A stretch of 64,000 nucleotides of DNA from Linnemannia elongata (lineage: Eukaryota; Mortierellomycota; Mortierellomycetes; Mortierellales; Mortierellaceae): NCBI GenBank assembly GCA_036320915.1, contig JAXBDG010000006.1:2542001-2606000 (forward strand), given 5' to 3'. The first letter of the stretch is position 1, and every line of letters begins with the position of its first letter. This document shows positions 37,076 through 47,228 of the stretch, piece by piece. The notes beneath the pieces are model-generated. The model had not been told where the DNA came from. It ran no database searches and saw only the letters and a list, made by a program, of their open reading frames with translations. Both the position numbers and the translations under genes were made by a program.

Positions 37076-37134
37076 GTCGTTGTTCCGCCAAGGAGATTCT
37101 ATGCACAGCAGGCAGGAGATTCAAGCGCGAGAGA

Positions 37135-37140
37135 AATAAA
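37135..37140 (+). terminator. AATAAA poly(A) signal of the small secreted protein gene
   Basis: Canonical hexamer 60 bp after the stop codon at 37073-37075. Assigned by position. Confidence 0.5.
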
Positions 37141-37504
37141 AGAGGCTGGTCCGTCCGCTTTCGATCGATGGCGGCTTTTTATTCTTTTTCTTTCTTGCGT
37201 GCTCTCAGATTCGATGAACAAGGTTTTGACAGCATGGTGACACGACTATGTGTAACAAGGAGCTTTTTTTTATTCACCTCCCCTCTTTTTTTCGAACTCT
37301 CTACTGAAGCAATAAGCAACACCATGCGTCAAGAGTTCAAGATTTACCTTCTTTTATTCTGGGTATCGAGACTAAAATTCCTGCAATCGTATGTGGGCAG
37401 TGTGATATGTATGTACACTCTGTATTTCCTTGGCTGCCAAGGACCAACCTCCCCCCGCCTACTCCACATGCATGCTTACAAATGACCGACCCCCCCCCCC
37501 CCAT

Positions 37505-38123
37505 TTACTCCGAGTTGACAGGAACAAGTCGCCCAGTCGCAACATCATAAATGTACCCATGAATATCTACCGTCTTGGGGATCAATTCATGGTTCCTCAG
37601 AAACGCCACATCATCCCTCACATTCTGCTCCAAGTTGGAGAACGGCAAGAAATCAATATGGGTCGCATCGGCACCATGCAGGTTCTTGTGAATCACCGCA
37701 TGGATATCCTTGTTCTCGAATGTCAACATCCCACAATCGGTGTGTTGAGCCACAATGATGGTCTCGGTGCCCAGGAGCTGCTGGGAGATGACGAGGGACC
37801 GGAGGGCTTCGGGGGTTCGGCCGCCGGCGTTGCGGATGACGTGGGCGTCACCTTCTTGAAGGCCGAATGCGCTTGCGGGGAGGATTCTTGCGTCCATGCA
37901 CTGGAGGAACATGATGGAGAGGGAGGACAAAAGGGTTAGCGAGGCTGTTCTCTGATGTGAGGTGATACAAAGCAATAACGATTGTGCCGAAAAGAACCGA
38001 GAAAGAGAGAAGACGTACGGTGACGATAGCGACCTTGCGAGCTGGTGGGAGGGGCAATTGGCCCTTGGGGCGATGGTTAACGTAGGCGGCGTTGGCGACG
38101 TGGATTTCTTCAACAAGGGTCAT
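37505..38123 (-). CDS. Beta-class carbonic anhydrase, short form
   Basis: Zinc enzyme that interconverts CO2 and bicarbonate. Exons: 38123-38019 and 37900-37505, in phase, 166 aa. The zinc ligands and the Asp/Arg dyad are visible: C36-M-D38-A-R40 and H88-T-D-C91. The second exon opens with TGC right after CAG, so the intron falls exactly at the first zinc-ligating Cys. The protein is shorter than plant-type or Nce103-type enzymes and resembles the ~165-residue subclass known from actinobacteria and many filamentous fungi. No targeting sequence is evident, so it is probably cytosolic. A run of 13 C (37490-37502) lies just past the stop codon. Confidence 0.9.
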
Positions 38124-39261
38124 GGTGTGGACAGCGAGCGTGTTTTTGTGTATATTAGGAGGAGAGGGTGGAGTTGTGAAGAAGGGCTTCTTTGGGTAGG
38201 ACAGGGTACAAGAAAAATTAAAATGTAAGAAGAGGGCAGGGGGGAGTCTGCGTTTCTTTTTAAATGCGGCCTGCACATGGATAGTGGTTATGGCGCGATT
38301 TGCACTAAATCCGACGTCTTTCCATTCTGCGGTCGTGATCTTACATTTTGTCTTGAAAGGATACGAACAGACCTCTTTTCTGCCTTTCCTCATCTTGACA
38401 GCTCTTTTTTCCCGCCATCGCTTGCCTTTGATGTAATCGCGTTTGCTGAGATCTCGTTTGCTGGATAGCAAAACAAGGAGGCATGACAAAGACAAACAGA
38501 AATGGGCGCACAAAGCAGATTCGAGGCATGTCGCATAAATAAAAAAAAAAAAAAAAAAAAATACAAGCACTAAAAAACAAACAGGCTCGTGCGTGGAGGC
38601 AAAACGCGCCAGACATCAAAATCACCTCAATCGCGGAATTCAAGCGTCATTCTTCAAGGCGTTATGCTCTTTCCATTTGATAACCTTCCTTCCTTTCCAC
38701 CAAACGCGTTACACGATTGGCGGCATGATAGTTGTATTTTCATTTCGCGTCGCAACGTGCACAAAAAAAAAACACGTTCAAACGTGCTCTTAAGAAATGT
38801 ATTGTTTTCTGCTTTGTACATCAATGGTCGTTCCCTTTCAATATCGCCATGCTAAAGAGCCAAAAAATGACACTCCACAGCCAACTCATTTGAATAATAA
38901 CGCTCTTTATTTTGCTGTCGCAGTTGGAAACAACCTTGAGATGATGCTCTCCCAGGTTCTTGGACAGCGCATAGACAAAAAGGACTATATGAGACTCAGT
39001 GGTTGTTTGTTGACGATGTTGTTTTTGTTATACATGGCTCTATGGGTCCACATGGATGTAATCTAAAAGTTTGAGATTAGTCGGTGATGCGTCCGTCGTC
39101 TCGGTCAAGTGACGATAACGCAGCGGATGCCCCTTAGGTAGTGACGGAGGTACTGTTACAAAAAGATGTGGTGGCTAGGCAGTGGCGGCGAGGCTTTAGA
39201 TTAGCAGTCATTCCTAGCAGACTAGTATTAGTAGTGCGCCGAGCTCTTTCGTCTGCTCCTT
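38124..39261. other. Gene-poor spacer
   Basis: About 1.1 kb without a supportable gene; contains an A21 tract at 38541-38561. The open frames present are short and of simple composition. TGTTACA at 39154 could be the end of an LTR, without further support. Confidence 0.4.
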
Positions 39262-39490
39262 GTCCTTTTACACAAGAGCAGAATTGACAAGAGTCTCGTT
39301 GGCGCCCTGCAGGTACTTAACCCTTCCCCCATCAATATTATTAATACAAGGTCCTTTTACACAAGAGCAGAATTGACAAGAGTCTCGTTGGCGCCCTGCA
39401 GGTACTTAACCCTTCCCCCATCAATATTATTAATACAAGGTCCTTTTACACAAGAGCAGAATTGACAAGAGTCTCGTTGGCGCCCTGCAG
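39262..39490. repeat. Perfect 89-bp tandem repeat, 2.6 copies
   Basis: Units start at 39262, 39351 and 39440. The third stops after 51 bp, at GGCGCCCTGCAG. The copies look identical over the compared length. Each unit contains TTGGCGCCCTGCAGG and an AT-rich segment (CAATATTATTAATAC). Identity suggests recent duplication. TTGGCGCC resembles tRNA primer-binding sites of LTR retroelements, but no coding remnant is nearby. Confidence 0.9.
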
Positions 39491-40031
39491 TCGTGTATTA
39501 TTTTAGGATCCCACTATTACTACGCTACCACAACCCCTCCATCCCCCCCGTACCAATTGAGGACTTAACAGCGGTCCTATCACTCTGGCCAGGACCTCTC
39601 CCCTGAGTAACAGTACTATCTAACACACACACACACACTCTCTCTCTCTTACTCTATCTGCTACCTTTCAACAGTCGGAACAAGTGAGACGAAATACTTT
39701 GAATAAAAAGCGAAAGCATGAGAGATTTATTACGGTATAGGTTTAGAACGAGGGGGAGGATTTGTTCATTCCACCCCACTAAAATTACATATGAACGTCT
39801 ATGTCAAAGGGACGTCGAGAACAGTGAAATGAATGGGTCAAGTAAAAGTGAAGCTTAGCACTAATTTTTTAGTGCTTCTTCTTATTCTACTTCTTTTCCT
39901 GATAACTTCACTGCGTCTTCGACCCATTCACACTCCCAACCTTCGTCATCGCCTGCGACTTGGCATCCATGTCGAGTCCAAAGATTTCTTTGCTGTGGGA
40001 CCTCAAACTTTACAGATGCGTTGCCGCCGCC
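39491..40031. other. Spacer with CA/CT microsatellite
   Basis: About 540 bp, with an (AC)n then (TC)n stretch at about 39622-39651. Nothing coding recognised. Confidence 0.4.
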
Positions 40032-40271
40032 TTAGACGACTCCTATTTCTCCGCGCCGGTGGAGTCTACTGCTGCGACGGCGGCGCAAGGAAGATGAAGA
40101 AGGTTGTGAAGAAGTGAAGAGTGCAGAACCTGGGGAGAGGTCGGAAGTTCCGGCGTGGATGAGCCCGGGGCTTAGGATTGGTACTGCGGAGACTGGTGAG
40201 GTTGTGAAGAGGAGGCCAAGGAGGGCTAGGGTGGCGAGGAGGGTGAGCTTGTGGAGGGAAAAGACGATCAT
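40032..40271 (-). CDS. Small secreted basic protein, hypothetical
   Basis: A 79-aa frame. Residues 1-29 form a good signal peptide (LTLLATLALLGLLFTTSPVSA), similar in pattern to the small secreted protein at 36701 (LFTTSPVSAVPI against LFIATSPVQAAPI). The mature part is Ser-rich and ends in an arginine cluster (LRRRRSSRLHRR), which could be a processing region or antimicrobial-like. The upstream minus-strand sequence is a CT/CA-rich leader typical of expressed genes here. A further exon cannot be excluded. No family recognised. Confidence 0.5.
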   Translation of the reverse strand: MIVFSLHKLTLLATLALLGLLFTTSPVSAVPILSPGLIHAGTSDLSPGSALFTSSQPSSSSLRRRRSSRLHRRGEIGVV

Positions 40272-40425
40272 CTTGAGGAATAAGATTTTAGGTTGTTTTG
40301 GTGGGTTGGTGGGTAGGTGGGTAGGTAGGAGAGGAGGATTGGGTAGGAAGAAAGAGTAAGATTAGAGAGTGGGGGGAGGGGGAAGAATGTGAAAGTGTGA
40401 GGGGAGGAAATTATTCGTGAAATTC

Positions 40426-40427
<2 letters not shown>

Positions 40428-40459
<32 letters not shown>
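40428..40459. repeat. Poly(A) tract, 32 nt (poly(T) on the gene strand)
   Basis: Run of 32 A about 160 bp upstream of the secreted-protein frame at 40271. Confidence 0.85.
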
Positions 40460-40461
<2 letters not shown>

Positions 40462-41671
40462 TACAGGTAACCGACTTGGCGATCCTTTTTATTACATTCA
40501 CAATTCAACCTTTTATTTTCCTTTGGTTGATTTGAGGTGAGTAGCAACCACAGGACTAAAAGATCTGGGGCATTTGTTTGCAAAAAGGCGTTTAAAAATT
40601 GCCGGCGTGAGGAAACTCAGGAGTGAGAAGGCTGAAAAAAGAGAGTTACTTTTCACTGGCCTATTGTGCCTGCTCCAGAGTAAGTCGTTTGCCTTTCATC
40701 TAAGTTTGTTTTTCTTGCTTCTCTGGCGCCAGTCTGGGCACGTTTTTATTTATTGGCAGTGGCAACGAATAACAACATTTCAGGAGTCAAACGGAGAGAA
40801 TAAAAAAAGGGAGGATAATAACCTTTCAGCTCTCATGATCACGCAACAAACAAAAAAAAAATCAAGGGGAGAAAGAGAATAACCATGCGCCTCTCATGAC
40901 AGTTAAAAACAAGGAAATAGGCATAGATCATGCCACAAAATCATCCCATATAGTTCTCTTGGTCGCTATGGTGGTGGGTTCATGTATGTCCCTTCTGCAG
41001 GAAAGTTTCCACGGGCAAGCGAAACGCAAAGAAAAAAAAAGAAAAAGCCAACTTGTTTGATTCAAAGCCTTGCAAAAATTTCAAGGAGACGCGTTTTTTT
41101 TCCGTTCATTTGGATACCTTTCTCACTTTTCCTTTTTCTTTGCTCACCCTTATCCACCTCCTTTGTTTCTCTATGTTTCTCAATACATGGTATGAAAGAA
41201 ACTGTCTTGTCCTGCCGAGGTAACGGTAAGCAAAACGGGACAGACATGGAGACAGGTAACGGATACACAACATAACGAACAAGCATTTTTTTTTTGAAGG
41301 GGGTACCCTTCTTTTGAGAAAAAAAACCCCCCAACAAATAAAACTGCAAAACTGACACCGTTGAAATCTGGCGCAACACATCTAGTATTACGGCAGCTCA
41401 TCACATCGAGATCCTTGATCTCGGTCGCAAAAAGCGCGTCCCATCTCTCGCGGCAAAAAACAAATCCTGATCACGGTCATCAACGCCACCAAAATGATAA
41501 ATGATAAAAGACAACTTTTAATGAGTAGTGTACAATGCAAGAAAGATAATAAAAATAAACAAGTCGAATGTCTCGACCATGGATGCTGGATGAATAAAAA
41601 CAAAAAAAAATGACTGAGAAAAAAAGGGGGATAATGAGCTGAAGAGCCAAAACAAAAAGATAAACAGGCAT
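40460..41671. other. Spacer downstream of RPO41
   Basis: About 1.2 kb, AT-rich, with short A runs. It contains the RPO41 3' UTR. No other gene recognised. Confidence 0.4.
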
Positions 41672-44600
41672 CTAAGAGAAGAAGTAGTCAGACTCAGCAA
41701 CGTTGCGGACATCAAACTCGCCCTTATCGGGGAGAGGAGGGAACGAGATGGGGTCCCAGGAATGGAACAGCTTGTTGGCAGCCTTCTTCTTGATCGCACC
41801 ACCCTTCTTCCTCAATGCCTTGCCCATCGCCCGAGCCTCAGCCTCGAGTTCCTCTTCATCCTCATCAATCATCACATTCGACAAATCGTGCTCGTCCTCC
41901 TCGTCATCACCAAACTCGAAGACATTCTCGGGGCTCTTCGACGAGCCGCTCTTGCTCGCCCTAGATTTCCTCGTCTTCTTGCCTGAGTCGGTCGACATGG
42001 ACTCATCAAGAGGCTCGGCTGGGTCGGCCAAGAATTCAGATGACTCCTCATCCGCACTCATGGTCGTCGAATCGTGTTTGTTGTACCTGCGACGAAGGCG
42101 CTCGTCGTCCCAGGCAATCATGCCCTCGCCCACCTCCTCACCAGGGTTGGCAATCACCAAGGTAACGGGGTAGAGGTAGTCCTTGTAGCGCTCCATGAAC
42201 TCGGCCTGGAGGTTCTTCATAATGTTGTTGCTGTGGAGGGCAATGAACTGGTTACGGAGTACTTCGTTCATAATCTCGACGTCGCATGCGTGAGTCCAGT
42301 AAGAATCGTGAACAGACGCAAACGTCAAACCGGCCTCAACACATCCAGTAGCCGACATCAACATGTGAGTAGCATCCAGCGAGTGAATAAAGTTGGGTGG
42401 GAAAGCCGTCCTCTGTTTCTGAACATTGACAGGGCTCGCCTGTGAAGGATCCTTGATCGTCAATGACTGAAGATTGGTGCGAACCTGTTATCATTGAGAA
42501 TATTAAGGCCATAATGTTAACGGTCGGTCTCCAACAGTAATACAGGTATAACAATGAAAATGTTGAACGAGAATCCGATGCATACCTGCTTGTGCTCCAT
42601 CTTGCGGTAGGGCTGTACAATGGGAAGGTTCAAGGGAGTGGTCCAAATGACACTGGTCATCTGCTGATCAGCGATGGCTTGCTTGGAGGTCTGCTTCTTG
42701 CGCTTGTTGAGAAGGCTCTCCTGAATTTCGTCCGTCTCGGGGTTGACCACAGACTTGGGCACACTCTTGGCAATACGGCGGGCACTCTCTGCCAACCAGT
42801 CCTGAATGGCGCGAGCTCCTGTGAACATCTCTCCGATCGAGGCAAACACCTGCTGTGTTAAGTATGTACTGAGACCGCGCACTTGGTCCTCAGGGATACC
42901 GGGTGTCTCCTTCAACCTGTTCTCGATCTGGGCTCGGGCTCCGATAAAGGTTACACCATAGACGTTCGTCATGACGGTCTGCTTGACGATCTTACGACTG
43001 ATCTTGCCAACCAACATCTGAGCGGCCTCAACTCCTGAGGCAGCCTGAGTCTCAAGCATGCGCTCGACTGCTCTGGCGACTCCAGAGTACACGTCCTGGG
43101 GCGAATCTGAGGGAACCAAGTTGACTTGCTGGGCTCCTGCCATATCTCCTCCCAAAGCGGCATAATGCTGAAGTCCGTTACAGGTTCCATCCTGGTGAAC
43201 AGGGACTCTGCTCATGAATGTCTCGGGATCTCCGCTACGGATTGCATCAGTGATCTCGATACAGGTGGCCAGACACTGCCAGGGATCCTCTGCCTTGAGC
43301 CACCAACGGTTGCCGTCCATAGGCTTGTCGGCACTGTCAAAAATCTCGTCCAAGTGATCCATGGTAAACTGAGCACGGGCCGAGAGTGAGTGCTTGTCAA
43401 ATCCTGCCAAGTTGGCCAAATGAATCTTGAGCCAGGTAAAGCCCTTAGCGCCGAGAGGCTTGGCCTCATCAAACATCAACAAACCACGGCACAAATCGTT
43501 ACCAAGATGGTTGAACAGTGGGGGGATGGGGTATGCACGTCCACGGAAATCCATGTTGTGAGGGAAGTACATTGGGTCATCGGCAAACTATGCGAGATAA
43601 GTAAAATTTGGTCAGTTTTGGAATGAAAAAGCGCAATACTTATATATTTGTCATCATCAAATGCTGGCAGATGACTTACGGCACGGGCGATCTCGATTTT
43701 GTAGTTGACATCACAACGCAAACTGTGGTGGTTCTTGGCGTCCAATTTGAGCTTGCGGTTCTCGGCGATCCATTTGGATTTTGCCTTGGTGCTTGTCTCA
43801 TAATCGTCAGGCTTAGGGAGCTCCTCGACCTCTCCTGCAGCAGCTGGAATCTTACCAAACTCTTTGCCAGTGTTCCAAGCCTCGAGGACAGTGTTCAGGA
43901 CCTTCTTGTTAACAGCCCAGCGGGTGCGGCCCAACACATCGAGACCGTTGTAAACACGGTAGAGAAGACCTTCCTCGTGAGCCTTCTTGAGGTAGTCATA
44001 TTGTTGAGGACAGTGGCGGATACGCATGATGATCGATTGAGCGTTGAGGTAACCTCCGTTGTTGTAAGTCAACCAAGGGCGAGGGTGGATCAACATGGGG
44101 AGCAGGCGCGGATGGATGACAGCGCCGACAGGTTCCTTGGAGAGAATTTCCGAGATGTGGTTGTGGACCTTGATGACACCGATGCGCTGACCCTTGGAGT
44201 ACTGGTAGGCGTGATAGAATGCTGGGATATCCTCGACAATTCTCTCATTGGTCTCGGGATCGAAACTGGGGATCTGAACTTTGGCGCAGTCCATGAGCAG
44301 TGTAGTCAAAACGGAGCCAACCTTGGCGCGAGTGCTCTCAGGCCATACTGGGGTCCAGTCTGTTGGGTGCATCGCCTCGGATCTCTTTGTCTCTGCCTTG
44401 CGCACTGCCATGCTGAAAAGACGTCCATTTCCGTACAACTCGTGAACGTTAACTCTCTGGTCAAACTATAATAAGATAAGACAAAAAGAACTCTGTCAGC
44501 AAATTCTTCATGATAAGGGATTGAAAATTGAGAATGATGGACAAAGAGTGCTTACCAGAGCTTTGTTGGACTTTTTGGTCATTTGCTCGGCGTTATACTC

Positions 44601-46112
44601 GGACTCGATAGCTTTTCCAATTCCGATCAGGGCGCGAGCTGACTTCATGCCCTCAATGATGCCTCCGGAGTTGTTCAGGCGCAAGAGTTCAAGAATGGTG
44701 ATGATGGACATCTTGTCGGGCGAGAGCAGCTTGAGGAAGGGACCGTAGAGCATACGATCCTTGTCCAAAGTAACATCGTCCGAGATTGACCTCTTCTCCA
44801 TCACAGCTTCAACGCGCTTGAGCTCAAGTTTGATAGAGGCCTTGAGGGCCTGATGCCACTGCCAGAGATAACCCTTCAGAGGCTTGACGTTCATTTGGTT
44901 CAATTGATCGGGAATGCTGCTGCGGTCGTGCTCCAGCTTGTCGAGTGCTGATTCGTAGGATCGCTCCTCCAACTTGAGCTGCTTCTCGTAGAGATCGAGA
45001 TTGTCTAGAGCCAGGGCGTCCAGGGTATTACGCATCAGCTTGACACCGATGACAGGTTCGTTTTTAGAGTTCTTGACGGGGATGACTTCGGCAAAAGTTG
45101 AGGTCTTTGTTGGGATCAGTTTGTCGTCCATGAAGGGGGAGAGCTTTGCCTGCTCTGGCTGGAGCATCCTGATGACCGGCTCGATCTTTTCCAGGTCGTC
45201 GCCGTGCAAGTTGGGGCATTGTCTGAGTTCGTCGATAGTGAATCCAGCCTTTTGCATCTCCATCATCATCACCTTTGCCGTATGTTTGCTGTCCAACCTA
45301 AGTCATAGTGGTATGATAGTAACAGTGGTATTAGTTACGCTATTCATATCGTAACTCCTTGGTTTTCTTTGTTTCTCAAAGTCATTTTTGACGTTGATAA
45401 CTTTTGTTTTCCATCCTGTGGCTTTCCATGTCCTGCTTACTCTCATTGTTTAAAACTCACTTGGATACAAAATAACAAAAAGAAAGGCGTACCGGATGAA
45501 TCCTTTGATGAGGATGGCAAAGGTGGTAAGATCAGGCTTGACCTTGTACTTTGTGAGAGACTCGAACCATTTGAGGGCCTCCTTGGTCTTGGGGCTAGGC
45601 TCGGCAGTCATATAACTTTCCATGAAGCTGTTATGCATCTTGATATCACCCAGGACTAACATATCCTCAGGGTTGTTCTTGTGGAGGAGGAGAAACACTC
45701 TACGGGCACGATCCAACTCCCCTGTAGAGAGACAGGCATACATGATGGCCATCTGTTCCGACAGTTGGTGCTCGGCAAACTTTCCAGCCTCCCTGGGCTC
45801 GCTGGGTTTGAGCTCTGGAAGACAGACGATGCGGATGGGTTCGAGACGGGTGGGTTTGAGGGTGTAGGAGTGTAGGGTTGAGTTAGCCTCTGCCCGGAGG
45901 GAGGAGGAGATTGAGGGGGGTACATGGATCGACTGGGAGGCCTCCTCGGTAGCGACGGTTGAGTGGAGTCTGTTGGTGAGGCGAGAGGAGGAAGGAGAGG
46001 ATCGAGGTTTTGATCCAGAGAGGGTGGCATTGTTCCTGAAGGCGGTCGTCTGTCGAGTGGTGCGGGACAGGGTTGCCCTGGAGCCTCGAAGTGTAGCAGC
46101 GACCGACAGCAT
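41672..46112 (-). CDS. RPO41: Mitochondrial DNA-directed RNA polymerase (T7-like)
   Basis: Single-subunit polymerase that transcribes mitochondrial DNA. Exons: 46112-45493, 45297-44556, 44465-43680, 43587-42586 and 42484-41672, in phase, 1,320 aa. A basic, Ser/Thr-rich presequence (about 1-50) is followed by an N-terminal domain with a PPR-like helical hairpin (ALKWFESLTKYKVKPDLTTF) and by the T7-like catalytic core. Key elements: NMDFRGRAYPIPP (728-739), motif A VHQDGTCNGLQHY with D849, motif B SRKIVKQTVMTNVYG with K918 and Y926, motif C ASVHDSYWTHA with D1110. Between the last helices and the C-terminus (DYFFS) lies a Glu/Asp/Ser/Lys-rich insert of about 100 residues (roughly 1185-1290), not typical of yeast Rpo41. 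Divergent from PTC1 across 1.1 kb. Confidence 0.97.
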
Positions 46113-47228
46113 GATATTGTAGGAGTATTATTGCATACACAGCTGAGGTCAAGGGTGAGTCACTGTCTATTGTTTAGTTAAGAATGAAGAAGGGCATGAG
46201 TTTTTTTTCTCTTTCATGGGTACATGGTTACAATGAATTACTAAAGGTGGCCACCCAGCGGAGGAGAGCTTACCTCCTGAGCCGTAAAAAAAAGTTCGAG
46301 TTAAGGGACAACAACGACAACAACAAACAAACAAACAAAGAGAAGAGGAAGGAGAAGTAAAGAAGAAGCAGAGGAGGAAGGAGAAGAAAGAGGTGTCGAG
46401 GAGAGTTGTTGTCCTGGGTGGAAAGAGAGTAAAAGGGAGGAAAAAGAGGGAGGACAAGGAAACGACAAGGACAAGGACGGAAAGAAAAAGGAAAAAAAAA
46501 AAAAAAAAAAAAAAAAAACGAGTGTAAGAGACCCATTCAGACAGGGGTTACAAGCAAAACAACAAGTGTTGACACACACGACTGCTTTTTTTTGTTTAAA
46601 AAAGGAAGGACACCACCCGATCAATATTTAATACGTACACTTGGAGGCGATCTCTAATTGAACGTCACGTAAACATGTCATCACGTGTAGTAGCACAGGG
46701 GAGAGAAAGAAAAAGACTTCACCCCAGCCCGTCGCTTGAGTTCCAGGGGAGAGGAACGTAGAAGGAAAGCTATCACCTGTATGCCAGCAGTTTTGGATGG
46801 TGCAAGGAGAAAGAGGCATTGGGTACAAAGATGGTAGCATGGGGGTTTTTAAAAAGAATACTCGCGAATACTGGCTGCAGTCAAAGGTTTTATATACATA
46901 TATAAAAATATGTATGCAGTGGAATTAGATCGCATACAGAAAATGAAAAAAGCGCGCGCGAAGGAGTAAGAAAAAGAAAAAAGAAGAGAACGCCTTTGGT
47001 TGGTTTTCGCGCATTTTTTGCTGTCTGGTCTATTTTCATACCTGGGTCCCCTTTTTATCCTTTCTTTCTTTTTTTCCCTTTTTTTATTTCTTTCTCAACC
47101 TCTGCAACCTTCTTCAACCACCTCAACTCCACTTCACATTCCTCACGCCACTAATCACCCACCAGCGCTTTCTATTCACTCACTCCTTACAGCAACAACA
47201 ACCAACCAACCAACCAACCAACCAACAA
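46113..47228. promoter_or_regulatory. Divergent intergenic region RPO41 / PTC1 with CACGT motifs
   Basis: About 1.1 kb. It has ACGTCACGT at 46662-46670 and an E-box CACGTG at 46682-46687, spaced 12 bp apart, plus an A27 tract (46492-46518) and an AT-rich palindromic stretch near 46890-46915. The paired CACGT cores may bind bHLH or bZIP factors (inference). No gene recognised. Confidence 0.45.
47201..47226. repeat. Tetranucleotide repeat (ACCA)n just before the PTC1 start codon
   Basis: Six and a half ACCA units, ending 2 bp before the ATG at 47229, so it lies in the 5' UTR and could affect initiation. Confidence 0.8.

Noticed and set aside
37848..38570. A 240-codon minus-strand frame overlapping carbonic anhydrase
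   Set aside because: It joins promoter sequence and the first exon and reads through the intron. Splicing at 38018/37901 gives the conserved CMDAR motif instead.
39154..39490. Definite LTR retrotransposon
   Set aside because: TGTTACA and TTGGCGCC motifs are suggestive, but no paired LTR, polypurine tract or gag/pol remnant is seen within the window.
46270..46624. Several Phe/Leu/Ser-rich minus-strand frames near the A27 tract
   Set aside because: They come from poly-pyrimidine leader sequence of RPO41 and have no conserved features.
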